Source of the DNA: Porticoccus sp964395715
GTDB taxonomy: Bacteria; Pseudomonadota; Gammaproteobacteria; Pseudomonadales; Porticoccaceae
Assembly (NCBI GenBank): GCA_964395715.1
Contig: CAYNAU010000001.1
Span: forward strand, 186,001 to 250,000
DNA: 64,000 nt
Direction: 5' to 3'
Shown in pieces: positions 43,463-52,747 of the stretch. The notes under the pieces are model-generated. The model ran no database searches. It was given only the letters and a program-made list of their open reading frames with translations, and was not told the DNA's origin. The translations under genes and the position numbers were made by a program. How positions within the stretch are numbered: the stretch's first letter is position 1; every line of letters starts with the position of its first letter.

Positions 43463-45496
43463 TTAGTGAATACCTTTCCAGTATTCCCGGTTCAACAGCC
43501 ATACCCAGATGAACAGGAATGCCAGGAATAATAGAACATAGGTACCGATACGCTGACGATCTTCAGCCATTGGCTCGGCAATATAGGTCAGGAAGTTGAC
43601 CAGATCGTAAACCGCCTCGTCGTACTCCTCGGGACTCATGGTTCCCTCGGTCACCAGGCTATAGCGGCCACAGTCATCTTCCAGGATTTCTTCACGGGTC
43701 AGAGGATCACGTTTGATTCCGCCGTTAGCCGCATGAACGGGGCCAGGGGCACATTCCTGCAAACCCTGAACATCCAGCAGTGCGTGGGGCATGCCTACGT
43801 CTTTAAACACCTTGTTATTAACGCCAAACGGACGAGTGGGGTCCTCGTAGAAGTGGCGCAGATAGGTGTAAACCCACTCGGAAGAACGGGCACGGGCTAC
43901 CAGCGTCAGATCCGGCGGCGCTGCGCCAAACCATACTTTGGCCTTGTCCGCTGGCATTGCGATACTCATCAAGCTACCAATTTTCTGATCGGCAAACACC
44001 AGATTATCCATCACCATACCAGCAGGCATTTTCAGGTCTCTGGCAACACGTTCCCAGCGGGAATATTTAGCCGAGTGACAGCCCATACAGTAGTTAACGA
44101 ACAACTTGGCACCGTGTTGCAGTGAATCCTTATCAGACAGGTTCGCTTCAAACTCATCACAGGCGATGGTGCCACATTCATATTCTGACTCGGCGCCAAC
44201 TGCTTTCAGAGGCAACCAGGCCAGCAGGACCACAAAGATTAGAGCAGCCAGCGACTTCCAGGGCCCAAACCCACCATTGGTGGTAACACGCTCCGGCTGC
44301 GGAGTGGTTTTTTCGAGCTTGGTCCAGATAGGCATTGCCAGGAAGAACAGGAAGTAAAGGATAGTACAAATCTGAGCCAGCAGAGTGCGGGCCGGAGTCG
44401 GGGCTTTCACGCCCAGAACACCCAGAACAATGAAGGATGCAGCGAACACCAGCAGGGCGATGCGGCTGAAGTTACCCTTATAGCGGATGGACTTCACCGG
44501 GCTGCGATCCAGCCATGGCAGCACAAACATGATGGCAATTGCCGCCGCCATCACCATAAAGCCGGCAAACTTGTCAGGAACGGCCCGCAGCATGGAGTAG
44601 AATGGGGTGAAATACCACACCGGTGCAATGTGCGCAGGCGTCTTTAGCGGGTTGGCAATTTCAAAGTTGGCATGCTCAAGGAAATAGCCACCCATTTCAG
44701 GCACGAAGAACATAATAAAGGCGAACACGAACATAAACACCACAATTGGCACCAGATCGTGAACGGTGTAATAGGGGTGGAACGGAATGCCGTCACGGGG
44801 AATACCGTTTTCATCCTTGTTCTTCTTGATCTCAACGCCATCGGGGTTGTTGGAACCCACTTCGTGCAGCGCCAGGATGTGCAGCACTACCAGAGCCAGC
44901 AGAATAATAGGCACAGCTACGACGTGCAGAGACATGAAACGGTTAAGCGTTATACCGGAGATCAGGTAGTCACCACGCACCCATTGCACGATATCTTCAC
45001 CGACAACGGGAATCGCACCAAACAAGGAGATGATCACCTGGGCACCCCAGTAAGACATCTGACCCCAGGGCAGCACGTAACCAAGGAACGCTTCGGCCAT
45101 TAGCGCCACATAAATGGTCATACCGAAGATCCACACCAACTCCCGCGGCGGCTTGTAGGAACCGTAGAGCAGGCCGCGGAACATGTGCATATACACCACA
45201 ATAAAGAAGGCAGAAGCTCCCGTGGAGTGCATGTAGCGAATGATCCAGCCGTAATCCACATCGCGCATGATATATTCAACGGAGGCAAAGGCCTGTTCCG
45301 CTGAACCCTGATAGCTCATCAGCAGCCAGATACCTGACACTAACTGAATGACCAGTACCACCATGGACAGGACGCCAAAGAAGTACCAGAAATTGAAATT
45401 TTTCGGGGCATAGTATTTACCCATGTGGGTATCCCACGCCCGCTGCACGGGAAGACGTTTATCGACCCAGCCCCACAAACCAGTTAACCAATTCAT
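43463..45496 (-). CDS. fbcH: Fused cytochrome b-cytochrome c1 of the bc1 complex (FbcH-type)
   Basis: One uninterrupted frame of 677 aa that encodes two subunits of ubiquinol:cytochrome c reductase. Residues 1 to about 400 are cytochrome b, with heme pairs H90/H104 and H191/H206 and the Qo motif P292-VWY, where Glu is more usual. An internal signal-like helix (about 414-432, ending KAVGA) leads into cytochrome c1 with the heme site C470-MGCH and APPDLTL, and a C-terminal membrane anchor LLFLAFLFIWVWLLN. In Pseudomonas petB and petC are separate genes; the fused form is known from Bradyrhizobium, where it is cut after translation. It overlaps petA at the start by one base. Confidence 0.95.
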   Translation of the reverse strand: MNWLTGLWGWVDKRLPVQRAWDTHMGKYYAPKNFNFWYFFGVLSMVVLVIQLVSGIWLLMSYQGSAEQAFASVEYIMRDVDYGWIIRYMHSTGASAFFIVVYMHMFRGLLYGSYKPPRELVWIFGMTIYVALMAEAFLGYVLPWGQMSYWGAQVIISLFGAIPVVGEDIVQWVRGDYLISGITLNRFMSLHVVAVPIILLALVVLHILALHEVGSNNPDGVEIKKNKDENGIPRDGIPFHPYYTVHDLVPIVVFMFVFAFIMFFVPEMGGYFLEHANFEIANPLKTPAHIAPVWYFTPFYSMLRAVPDKFAGFMVMAAAIAIMFVLPWLDRSPVKSIRYKGNFSRIALLVFAASFIVLGVLGVKAPTPARTLLAQICTILYFLFFLAMPIWTKLEKTTPQPERVTTNGGFGPWKSLAALIFVVLLAWLPLKAVGAESEYECGTIACDEFEANLSDKDSLQHGAKLFVNYCMGCHSAKYSRWERVARDLKMPAGMVMDNLVFADQKIGSLMSIAMPADKAKVWFGAAPPDLTLVARARSSEWVYTYLRHFYEDPTRPFGVNNKVFKDVGMPHALLDVQGLQECAPGPVHAANGGIKRDPLTREEILEDDCGRYSLVTEGTMSPEEYDEAVYDLVNFLTYIAEPMAEDRQRIGTYVLLFLAFLFIWVWLLNREYWKGIH

Positions 45497-46098
45497 TACG
45501 CGCCCTCCTGATCCACACCGATGACAATGACACTGTCGCTCTCGTAGGAATACGGAGGAACATCCAAGTTGGTTGGTGCAGGAACACCGGTAAAGACACG
45601 GCCGGACAGATCAAACTTGGAACCGTGACAGGGGCAGAAGAAGCCGCCAAACCATTGATCGCCACCCAGATCCTGAGCGCCCACATCGGGACGGTACATC
45701 GGAGCACAACCCAGGTGTGTGCAGAGACCAACTAATACCAGGTACTCCTCCTTCCCGGGAATCGCACGGGTAACACCGTCAACGTAGGCCGGCTGATTAG
45801 ACTGCAGTGAAGTTGGATCCCGGAACATTTCATCGTGGCCGTTCAGTCCGTCGAGAACTTCCTGAGTACGACGAACGATATACACGGGCTTGCCGCGCCA
45901 TTCGACGGTCACCATCTGACCTGGTTCGATTTTGGCGATATTCGCCTTGACCGGTGCACCAGCAGCTTTCGCCTTGGCGCTTGGGTTCCAAGAACCCACA
46001 AAAGGAACGGCAGCTCCAACTACCCCGGCAGCACCCACTACACAAGTGGCCCCTGTCAGGAAGCGTCGACGCCCCTGATTAACACCGTCATTGCTCAT
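45496..46098 (-). CDS. petA: Ubiquinol-cytochrome c reductase Rieske iron-sulfur subunit
   Basis: Rieske 2Fe-2S subunit of 200 aa, anchored in the inner membrane with its cluster domain in the periplasm. The N-terminus has a twin-arginine-type signal GRRRFLTGAT followed by a hydrophobic anchor. The cluster ligands are in CTHLGC and CPCHGS, separated by a 20-odd residue loop typical of gammaproteobacterial forms. First gene of the petA-fbcH unit, with a likely sigma70 promoter 60-90 bases upstream. Coupled to the fused cytochrome gene by a one-base overlap. Confidence 0.96.
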   Translation of the reverse strand: MSNDGVNQGRRRFLTGATCVVGAAGVVGAAVPFVGSWNPSAKAKAAGAPVKANIAKIEPGQMVTVEWRGKPVYIVRRTQEVLDGLNGHDEMFRDPTSLQSNQPAYVDGVTRAIPGKEEYLVLVGLCTHLGCAPMYRPDVGAQDLGGDQWFGGFFCPCHGSKFDLSGRVFTGVPAPTNLDVPPYSYESDSVIVIGVDQEGA

Positions 46099-46158
46099 GA
46101 CGCTCTCCCGTTAACAGCAAAGGTTGGCAAAATTTTTATCTGTGGAAAATGGCGTGCA

Positions 46159-46187
46159 ATAGTAATGAAAAGCACCTTTTTTTACAA
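46159..46187 (-). promoter_or_regulatory. Probable sigma70 promoter of petA
   Basis: TTGTAA (46182-46187), a 17-base spacer, then TACTAT (46159-46164) on the minus strand, ending 60 bases before the petA ATG. It lies just after the rpsI terminator, where a promoter is needed. Confidence 0.5.
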
Positions 46188-46234
46188 GACAAACACCCAC
46201 AAAAAGTAGGTAATTTATTGTTTTGAAAAACAAA

Positions 46235-46262
46235 AAAAACCCGGCATTGAAACCGGGTTTTT
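46235..46262 (-). terminator. Terminator of rplM-rpsI
   Basis: Stem AAACCCGG / CCGGGTTT (46237-46244 and 46253-46260), eight-base loop; on the minus strand the tail is T8. It lies 23 bases after the rpsI stop and ahead of petA. Confidence 0.85.
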
Positions 46263-46282
46263 CATATTCAGGCAAAGCCAGA

Positions 46283-46675
46283 TTAGCGCTTGGAGAACTG
46301 CGGGCGCTTACGGGCTTTGTGCAAGCCGACTTTCTTACGCTCAACTTCACGAGCATCACGTGTCAGGAAGCCTGCTTTACGCAGATTGCTGCGCAAGCCT
46401 TCATCGTATTGCACCAGAGCGCGGGCAATACCGTGGCGGATAGCACCCGCCTGACCAAAACTGCCACCACCGGCAACGGTGATTTTCAGGTCGAACTTGT
46501 CGACACTGTCTACCAGCTCTAGGGGCTGACGAACAATCATCCGCGCCACTTCACGACCGAAGTATTGGTCCAGTGTGCGGTTATTGATGGTGATGTTGCC
46601 GGCACCAGACTTCAGAAAAACTCTTGCTGAAGAGGTTTTGCGGCGACCGGTACCGTAGTATTGGTTGTCTGCCAT
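46283..46675 (-). CDS. rpsI: 30S ribosomal protein S9
   Basis: Small-subunit protein of 130 aa whose C-terminal tail reaches the P-site tRNA. The N-terminus YYGTGRRKTSSARVF and the basic C-terminal KKVGLHKARKRPQFSKR are the family signatures, and the universally conserved last Lys-Arg is present. It is cotranscribed with rplM, 13 bases upstream. Confidence 0.98.
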   Translation of the reverse strand: MADNQYYGTGRRKTSSARVFLKSGAGNITINNRTLDQYFGREVARMIVRQPLELVDSVDKFDLKITVAGGGSFGQAGAIRHGIARALVQYDEGLRSNLRKAGFLTRDAREVERKKVGLHKARKRPQFSKR

Positions 46676-46688
46676 AATTAACTATCCG

Positions 46689-47117
46689 TCAGATATTCAG
46701 TTCTTGTGGCTGTTGAGCAGTATGAGGATGCTCGGCGCCAGCGTACACTTTCAGCTTCTTGAACATGGCACTTCCCAGCGGCCCTTTTGGCAGCATGCCT
46801 TTCACAGCATTCTGGATAGTGCGTTCCGGAGCTTTATCGATCAGCTTTTCAAAGCTGATCGACTTGAGACCACCCGGATAACCGGTGTGGCGGTGGTAAA
46901 TCTTGTCTTTCGCCTTGTTGCCTGTTACACGAACCTGCTCAGCATTTACAACCACGATGTAATCCCCAGTGTCGACATGGGGTGTGTACTCGGGCTTATG
47001 CTTGCCACGCAGACGCGAAGCAATCTCGGCAGCCAAACGGCCCAATGTCTTGTCAGCGGCATCTACAATGTACCAATCGCGCTGAACGGTTTCGGGCTTC
47101 GCAATAAATGTTTTCAT
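46689..47117 (-). CDS. rplM: 50S ribosomal protein L13
   Basis: Early-assembling large-subunit protein, 142 aa, the same length as in E. coli. Landmarks are DWYIVDAADKTLGRLA, GDYIVVVNA and MLPKGPLGSAMFKKLKVYAG. The frame stays open to 47216 through the promoter, but the ATG at 47115-47117 with AGGAAAAG before it is the right start. In E. coli L13 represses its own leader; no dedicated leader fold was worked out here. Confidence 0.98.
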   Translation of the reverse strand: MKTFIAKPETVQRDWYIVDAADKTLGRLAAEIASRLRGKHKPEYTPHVDTGDYIVVVNAEQVRVTGNKAKDKIYHRHTGYPGGLKSISFEKLIDKAPERTIQNAVKGMLPKGPLGSAMFKKLKVYAGAEHPHTAQQPQELNI

Positions 47118-47160
47118 CTTTTCCTGCCTGAACTTTTTGGCCTTCCCAAAAGGAGGGCGC

Positions 47161-47189
47161 ATTTTACAGATGGCGCACAGCCATTTCAA
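47161..47189 (-). promoter_or_regulatory. Sigma70 promoter of rplM-rpsI
   Basis: TTGAAA (47184-47189), exact 17-base spacer, TAAAAT (47161-47166) on the minus strand. The predicted start lies about 35-40 bases ahead of rplM. Strength fits a ribosomal protein operon. Confidence 0.75.
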
Positions 47190-47252
47190 GGATATTTTTT
47201 GCCGATAAAACATCACCCAGACTGACCCTGAAAACAGCCGGTTATGTCCTGC

Positions 47253-48389
47253 TCAGGGACGGTGAGGTCGGGCCAAATAGTCGTGGGACTGCATCTCCAG
47301 CAGACGGCTGCGGGTGCGCTCAAACTCAAAACTGAGCTTGCCCTCAGTATAGAGCGAAACCATATCCACTTCCGCCGACAGTACCAACTTGACATTGCGG
47401 TCGTAGAATTCATCCACCATATTCACAAAGCGGCGGGCATGATCATCGTTTTTTCGCCCCATCTGGTGCACGTTGCCCACCAACACCGCGTGAAACTCTT
47501 TTGCCAGCTCAATATAGTCATTCTGGCTGCGGGGTATATTACAAATCACCTCAAAATCGAACCAGATAACATCTTCGGCAATGAAGCGGCAGGGTATTCG
47601 ACGCCCTTCCACTTCTATATCCACCGCTTCCTCCACCTCTTCCGCCGCTGGTGCAAGGCGGTTAAATGCGTCGAGCATGGCCTTTTCGGCTTCCGGCCCC
47701 AACGGGGTGTGGTATAGCTCAGCCTGCTCCAGCGCGCGCAGGCGGTAATCCACCCCACCATCAACATTCACCACCTCTGTATGGTGATTGAGCAACCCAA
47801 TAGCCGGCAGAAAACGCTGTCGCTGCAATCCGTTTTCATAGAGACGGTCTGGCACGATATTGGATGTTGCCACCAGAGTGACACCACGAGCGAACAGATG
47901 CTCCAGCAACGTACCCAACAACATGGCATCGGTAATGTCGGAGACAAAGAACTCATCGAAACAGATAACTCTCGCTTCTTCCGCAATATTGTCGGCCACT
48001 TTCTCCAGGGGGTTTTTTTCACCAGCCAGCAGCTTTAACTCGCGATGCACGCGCCTCATGAAACGGTGAAAGTGGGCACGCATTTTCTCCCGGAACGGCA
48101 GGGACTCGTAAAAATTGTCCATCAGGTAGGTCTTACCCCTGCCGACGCCACCCCAGAAGTACAATCCTTTTACCGGCTTAACCGGCTGGGGGGCACGAAA
48201 GCGCTGTTTCATGCGACCCAGCACACCACCACGCTGGCTGGCAACGGGAACCGTCAACTGATCATAAAGCGACTGCAACATAGTGACAGCCTTCTCCTGG
48301 GAAGGGTCATAGTTGAATCCTGGCTGCTGCAGATCTTTCTGATATCGCTGTTGCGGGGACAGACAATTGCCGAAAATGGCCTGAGTCAT
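47253..48389 (-). CDS. zapE: Cell division ATPase ZapE (AFG1 family)
   Basis: AAA+-like P-loop ATPase of 378 aa. E. coli ZapE binds FtsZ and promotes division under stress or low oxygen. The Walker A is GGVGRGKTYLMD near residues 85-96, the Walker B is ICFDEFFVSDI and an AFG1 arginine region is present near TLVATSNIVPDRLYENGLQR. It faces zapG with about 190 bases between, in which I see no convincing promoter. Function here is inferred by homology. Confidence 0.93.
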   Translation of the reverse strand: MTQAIFGNCLSPQQRYQKDLQQPGFNYDPSQEKAVTMLQSLYDQLTVPVASQRGGVLGRMKQRFRAPQPVKPVKGLYFWGGVGRGKTYLMDNFYESLPFREKMRAHFHRFMRRVHRELKLLAGEKNPLEKVADNIAEEARVICFDEFFVSDITDAMLLGTLLEHLFARGVTLVATSNIVPDRLYENGLQRQRFLPAIGLLNHHTEVVNVDGGVDYRLRALEQAELYHTPLGPEAEKAMLDAFNRLAPAAEEVEEAVDIEVEGRRIPCRFIAEDVIWFDFEVICNIPRSQNDYIELAKEFHAVLVGNVHQMGRKNDDHARRFVNMVDEFYDRNVKLVLSAEVDMVSLYTEGKLSFEFERTRSRLLEMQSHDYLARPHRP

Positions 48390-48582
48390 AAGCTAGTGGT
48401 GTCGTCAAAGAGCATTGAAAAATACAGGGCGTGAACTGTAGCTCTGCCGTGGAAAGTTCGCAACTGGCACTCCATGTACTCCGCAAGTACAGCCTTTTTC
48501 ATTTTGAAAAACGGTTGCCTAGCGCGCATCCTTCTTTCAGACTATAACATCTGAAGTACCAATAACTACCGGGGGAAGCCAG

Positions 48583-49095
48583 TTGGATAACTCAATCGTG
48601 TTACTTGCAGGTCTATTATGCCTTGCAGCCGGCCTTGTAATCGGCTTTATTTTCGGGCGTTCACTTCACCCCAAGGAGCAAGAGCGCAAAGATACAGAGA
48701 ACAAACTGAAAGAGGCTCAGGATCAACTCAAGGATTATCAACACGAAATCACCGAGCACTTTGCCAAGACGGCAAAACTGTTCAACGACCTCTCCCTCAG
48801 CTACCGGGATGTTCACGAGCACCTGTCATCTTCTGCCATGCGCCTGGCCAACCCAGAAACCAGTCGCCAGATCGTCGACGCCGGGTTTGGACAACTGAAG
48901 AAAAACAACGTCACCCTCACCGAGCTGCCAGAGGCTCCCAAAGATTACGCACCCAAGGTACCCGGCGGCGTCCTGAGCGAGGGGTATGGTCTGTCGGATG
49001 AGAACCGCACCTTTGACGGCCCCAAGCTCAAAGTGGCCAATGATGTCGCCCAACAAGTCACCGATGAAGAAGACCCGACCTTTAAAGTCAGCTAA
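48583..49095 (+). CDS. zapG: ZapG/YhcB membrane protein (DUF1043)
   Basis: Inner-membrane protein of 170 aa with one N-terminal helix (VLLAGLLCLAAGLVIGFIFG, about 6-25), then a charged coiled coil (about 30-90) with KLKEAQDQLKDYQHEITEHF, and a disordered C-terminus. E. coli YhcB/ZapG links cell-wall elongation, division and lipid synthesis. The start is TTG at 48583-48585, supported by GGGGGA nine bases upstream. It lies between zapE and algW, which is the usual place. Confidence 0.92.
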   Translation: MDNSIVLLAGLLCLAAGLVIGFIFGRSLHPKEQERKDTENKLKEAQDQLKDYQHEITEHFAKTAKLFNDLSLSYRDVHEHLSSSAMRLANPETSRQIVDAGFGQLKKNNVTLTELPEAPKDYAPKVPGGVLSEGYGLSDENRTFDGPKLKVANDVAQQVTDEEDPTFKVS

Positions 49096-49199
49096 TCCTT
49101 TTTGACAGGACCGGTTGATGCCCAGATACCGCCAGCCCTGGCCATCTATGATTATCTGTGTTGTGCCATAATGGCCGCCCTGAGCTGAAGGAGGGGCAA

Positions 49200-50351
49200 G
49201 TGACTTCCCTTTACAGAATTTTACGCTATGTCAGCTGGCCAGCCATCGCAGGCCTGTTAATGGCTGCAGTAGCATTACTGCTGTTTCCTCAGGCGCTCAA
49301 TCACAAAAATGGCGTGGAGACCGGAGGCCTGTCCCCGGATGTCAGCGACAGTTGGGAGGGCCCGGTATCCTATTCAGCGGCCGTACAACGAGCCTCGCCC
49401 TCGGTTGTTAACATCTATACCCAAAAAACGCTGGCCCGCAGTCGACACCCCCTGCTGGATGACCCTTTTTTCCGTCGTTTTTTTAATAGCAGCAACCTAC
49501 CTCAGCAGCAACGCATGGAATCCTCACTGGGTTCCGGAGTCATTCTTACCCAGGAAGGGTACATCCTCACCAACAACCACGTTGTTTCCAGTGCCGATGA
49601 AATTGTCGTGCAGCTTCAGGACGGCAGGGAGGCCATGGTCAAAGTTGTAGGCAGTGACCCGGACACCGACCTGGCCGTATTAAAGGTCGACCTCGACCGT
49701 CTGACCCCTGCCAAAATTGCCGACCCGGGACAAGCCAGGGTTGGCGATGTGGTGCTGGCAATTGGCAACCCCTTCGGCGTGGGACAGTCGGTAACCCAGG
49801 GGATCGTCAGCGCCACCGGGCGCAATGGCCTGGGCCTGAACACATTTGAGAATTTTATTCAGACCGATGCGGCCATCAACCCCGGCAACTCCGGAGGCGC
49901 CTTGGTGGACGCTTACGGCAACCTGCTGGGAATCAACTCCGCCATTCTCGACCGCACCGGCTATTCCGTAGGCATCGGCTTCGCGATTCCCGCCAACACC
50001 GCCATGAAAGTGCTCAAAGATATTGTGGAACACGGCTACGTCATCCGCGGCTGGCTCGGCGTGGAGGCCCGCCCTCTCACACGCGAGGCGGCCCAGCAAC
50101 TTGACCTCGACCCACCCTCCGGACTTGTCATCACCAACATCTATATCAACAGCCCCGCCCACCTGGCGGGACTACAGCCAGGGGATATCATTACCCGCAT
50201 CAATGATTACTGGGTGGTGGACAACGAACGCAGTATGAACCTGATTGCCGACCTGTCTCCGGGGGATTCAGTCAAACTGGAAGTGATTCGCAACGGCGAG
50301 AAAAGCACCATTATGGCGGTAGCGGGAACGCGCCCAACCACCAACAGCTAA
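49200..50351 (+). CDS. algW: Periplasmic site-1 protease AlgW/DegS
   Basis: Membrane-anchored trypsin-like serine protease with a single PDZ domain, 383 aa. The family senses unfolded outer-membrane proteins and cuts the anti-sigma factor RseA/MucA to free sigma-E. Anchor helix about 13-31; catalytic His127 (TNNHVVS), Asp157 (DTDLAVL) and Ser231 (PGNSGGAL); PDZ from about 290. I choose the GTG at 49200-49202 because AAGGAGG precedes it; the frame is open from 49158. One PDZ and an uncleaved anchor argue for DegS/AlgW and against DegP. Its place beside hisC matches Pseudomonas algW. Confidence 0.92.
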   Translation: MTSLYRILRYVSWPAIAGLLMAAVALLLFPQALNHKNGVETGGLSPDVSDSWEGPVSYSAAVQRASPSVVNIYTQKTLARSRHPLLDDPFFRRFFNSSNLPQQQRMESSLGSGVILTQEGYILTNNHVVSSADEIVVQLQDGREAMVKVVGSDPDTDLAVLKVDLDRLTPAKIADPGQARVGDVVLAIGNPFGVGQSVTQGIVSATGRNGLGLNTFENFIQTDAAINPGNSGGALVDAYGNLLGINSAILDRTGYSVGIGFAIPANTAMKVLKDIVEHGYVIRGWLGVEARPLTREAAQQLDLDPPSGLVITNIYINSPAHLAGLQPGDIITRINDYWVVDNERSMNLIADLSPGDSVKLEVIRNGEKSTIMAVAGTRPTTNS

Positions 50352-50359
50352 GTACCCGG

Positions 50360-51424
50360 TTATACGGCCACCAGCTCGTTTAGCGCCGAAATGAGTTGAG
50401 CATTTTGCTCCGGAGTTCCCACGGTAATCCGCAGGTATTGATCAATCCGCGGCTGGCTGAAGTAACGCACAATAATGCCCCGCGCTCTCAATTGGCTCAT
50501 CAGATCTGCTGCCACCTTCTCCGGGTGGCGAGTCAGGATGAAATTTGCGGCTGATGGCAATGTCTCAAACCCAAGCTCATCAAGCTCCGTCACCAACTTC
50601 TCGCGGCTATCAATCACCCTCCGGCACGTGGTCTGAAAGTATTGCTCATCCGCAAATGCTGCCACCCCGCCAACGATGGCAAAGCGACTTAGAGGGTAGG
50701 AGTTAAAACTGTTTTTTACCCGCTCTAACGCCTCGATCAATGTTGCATGCCCGATTGCCAGACCAATTCGCAACCCAGCGAGGGATCGGGACTTGGACAG
50801 TGTCTGCGTTACCAGCAGATTGGGAAAGCGATTAACCAGAGAAACTGCAGTCTCGCCACCAAAATCAATATAGGCCTCATCAACAACCACCACGGAATCA
50901 GAATTTTTCTCCAACAGCCATTCAATCCTCTCCACAGGCATCAGGATACCGGTGGGAGCATTGGGGTTGGGGAAAATAATTCCCCCGTTCTCTCTGCAAT
51001 AATCTGCGACATCAATGCTGAAATCTTTGGCCAATGGCACCCGGTCATAAGGGACCTGGTAAAGGCCACAATAAACCGGGTAAAAGCTGTAGGTAATATC
51101 AGGAAACAGGATTGGGCTGTCATGCTTGAGCAACCCTTGGAATATATGCGCCAATACTTCATCTGAACCGTTACCCAGAAAGACCTGCCCAACATCCACA
51201 GAGTAGTAATCTGCTATGGTCTGCTTTAGCTGCTGGGCATTGGGGTCGGGGTAGAGACGCAGGTTATCTCCGCATTCAGCAGCGATTGCAGCCAACACTT
51301 CCGGAGAGGGGCCATAAGGGTTCTCGTTGGTATTCAGCTTGACCAGATTGGCCATCTTCGGCTGCTCCCCGGGAACGTAGGGATCGAGCTCGTGAACAAT
51401 GTCACTCCAATAGGGATTGCTCAC
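50360..51424 (-). CDS. hisC: Histidinol-phosphate aminotransferase
   Basis: PLP enzyme of fold type I, 354 aa, converting imidazole-acetol phosphate to histidinol phosphate. The PLP Lys is in TLSKSRSLAGLRIG, the aspartate pairing with the pyridine N is in VVVDEAYIDF, and NPNAPTG is the substrate/PLP Asn motif. The start is a GTG (51422-51424) with GAGG seven bases upstream that overlaps the end of hisD; a TTG lies just before it. Its stop is eight bases from the convergent algW. Confidence 0.95.
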   Translation of the reverse strand: MSNPYWSDIVHELDPYVPGEQPKMANLVKLNTNENPYGPSPEVLAAIAAECGDNLRLYPDPNAQQLKQTIADYYSVDVGQVFLGNGSDEVLAHIFQGLLKHDSPILFPDITYSFYPVYCGLYQVPYDRVPLAKDFSIDVADYCRENGGIIFPNPNAPTGILMPVERIEWLLEKNSDSVVVVDEAYIDFGGETAVSLVNRFPNLLVTQTLSKSRSLAGLRIGLAIGHATLIEALERVKNSFNSYPLSRFAIVGGVAAFADEQYFQTTCRRVIDSREKLVTELDELGFETLPSAANFILTRHPEKVAADLMSQLRARGIIVRYFSQPRIDQYLRITVGTPEQNAQLISALNELVAV

Positions 51425-51433
51425 CAAAGCACC

Positions 51434-52744
51434 TCAGTCGCGAATACGGTATTCGGCGGAACGTGCGTGAGCCGTCAGGCTTTCACCCCGGGCCAATGTC
51501 GACGCCGTTTTGCCCAGACGGGAAGCCGCTTCGGCGGAGCACATAATGACCGAGCTGCGTTTCTGAAAATCATAAACGCCCAGCGGAGAGGAGAAGCGCG
51601 CCGTCATGGAGGTGGGCAACACGTGGTTGGGCCCGGCGCAATAGTCCCCCAACGCCTCTGCAGTATAACGCCCCATAAAGATTGCTCCGGCATGGCGAAT
51701 ACGGGGTAATAACGCTTCCGGTTCGGCGATGGATAATTCCAGGTGTTCTGGCGCAATACGGTTTATAAGCTCCAGGGCCTCATCCATATCATTCACTGCA
51801 ATCAGCGCACTGCGGTTTTCCAACGCAGCGCGGATCATCCCGGCTCGCTCCATGGTGGGCAACAACTGCTCCATGCTGCTCTTCACCCGGTCGAGAAAAC
51901 CGCTATCCGGGCTGACCAGAATAGCCTGGGCATCTTCATCGTGCTCTGCCTGTGAGAACAGATCCATGGCAATCCAATCGGGGTCCGTATCGCCATCGCA
52001 CACCACCAGAATCTCGGAAGGCCCGGCAACCATATCGAGGCCGACCGCACCAAAAACAGCACGCTTGGCGGTGGCGACATAAATATTGCCTGGACCGACA
52101 ATCTTATCCACTTTGGGAATACTCTCCGTACCATAGGCCAGTGCCGCAACCGCCTGCGCCCCGCCAACGGTAAATACCCGGTCAACCCCTGCAATGGCAG
52201 CGGCAGCCAGCACCAGGGGATTCAACTCGCCACCCGGCGCAGGTACCACCATAATAATTTCACCAACGCCCGCCACCTTTGCAGGCATGGCGTTCATCAG
52301 GACCGAGGAGGGATAACTGGCTTTGCCGCCGGGCACATAGATACCCACCCTGTCCAGAGGAGTGACCTGTTGACCCAGCAACGTACCGTCTTCTTCCCGG
52401 TAGTTCCATGAATCCTGTCGCTGGTGTTCGTGGTAGCGGCGAATACGGTCCGCCGCCAACCACAGCGCTTCGCGTTCATCATCGCTAATAGCGTCGAGGG
52501 CCTGCTCAAGGGCTTGCTGTGTCATTTCCAGTTCAGAAATAACCGTGGCCGTGCGCCGGTCAAAGCGGTTGGTATACTCAAGCAGCGCCTCATCACCACG
52601 CTGGCGAATGGCTGATAAAATTTCGTCAACCACCAGTTCTACGCGACTGTCCGAGACGGTTTCCCAGGCAAGCAGTTTCTGCAGGCTTGCGTCAAAGCCG
52701 TCATCACCGGTGGCAAGTCGTTTAATGTTTACTGATTGTGTCAT
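51434..52744 (-). CDS. hisD: Histidinol dehydrogenase
   Basis: Zinc and NAD-dependent enzyme of 436 aa making histidine from histidinol in two oxidations. Landmarks are GVYVPGGKASYPSSVLM, GPGNIYVATAKR, the signature AEHDEDAQAILVS and the C-terminal GPNHVLPT. It follows hisG by three bases. Full length. Confidence 0.97.
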   Translation of the reverse strand: MTQSVNIKRLATGDDGFDASLQKLLAWETVSDSRVELVVDEILSAIRQRGDEALLEYTNRFDRRTATVISELEMTQQALEQALDAISDDEREALWLAADRIRRYHEHQRQDSWNYREEDGTLLGQQVTPLDRVGIYVPGGKASYPSSVLMNAMPAKVAGVGEIIMVVPAPGGELNPLVLAAAAIAGVDRVFTVGGAQAVAALAYGTESIPKVDKIVGPGNIYVATAKRAVFGAVGLDMVAGPSEILVVCDGDTDPDWIAMDLFSQAEHDEDAQAILVSPDSGFLDRVKSSMEQLLPTMERAGMIRAALENRSALIAVNDMDEALELINRIAPEHLELSIAEPEALLPRIRHAGAIFMGRYTAEALGDYCAGPNHVLPTSMTARFSSPLGVYDFQKRSSVIMCSAEAASRLGKTASTLARGESLTAHARSAEYRIRD

Positions 52745-52747
52745 CGT

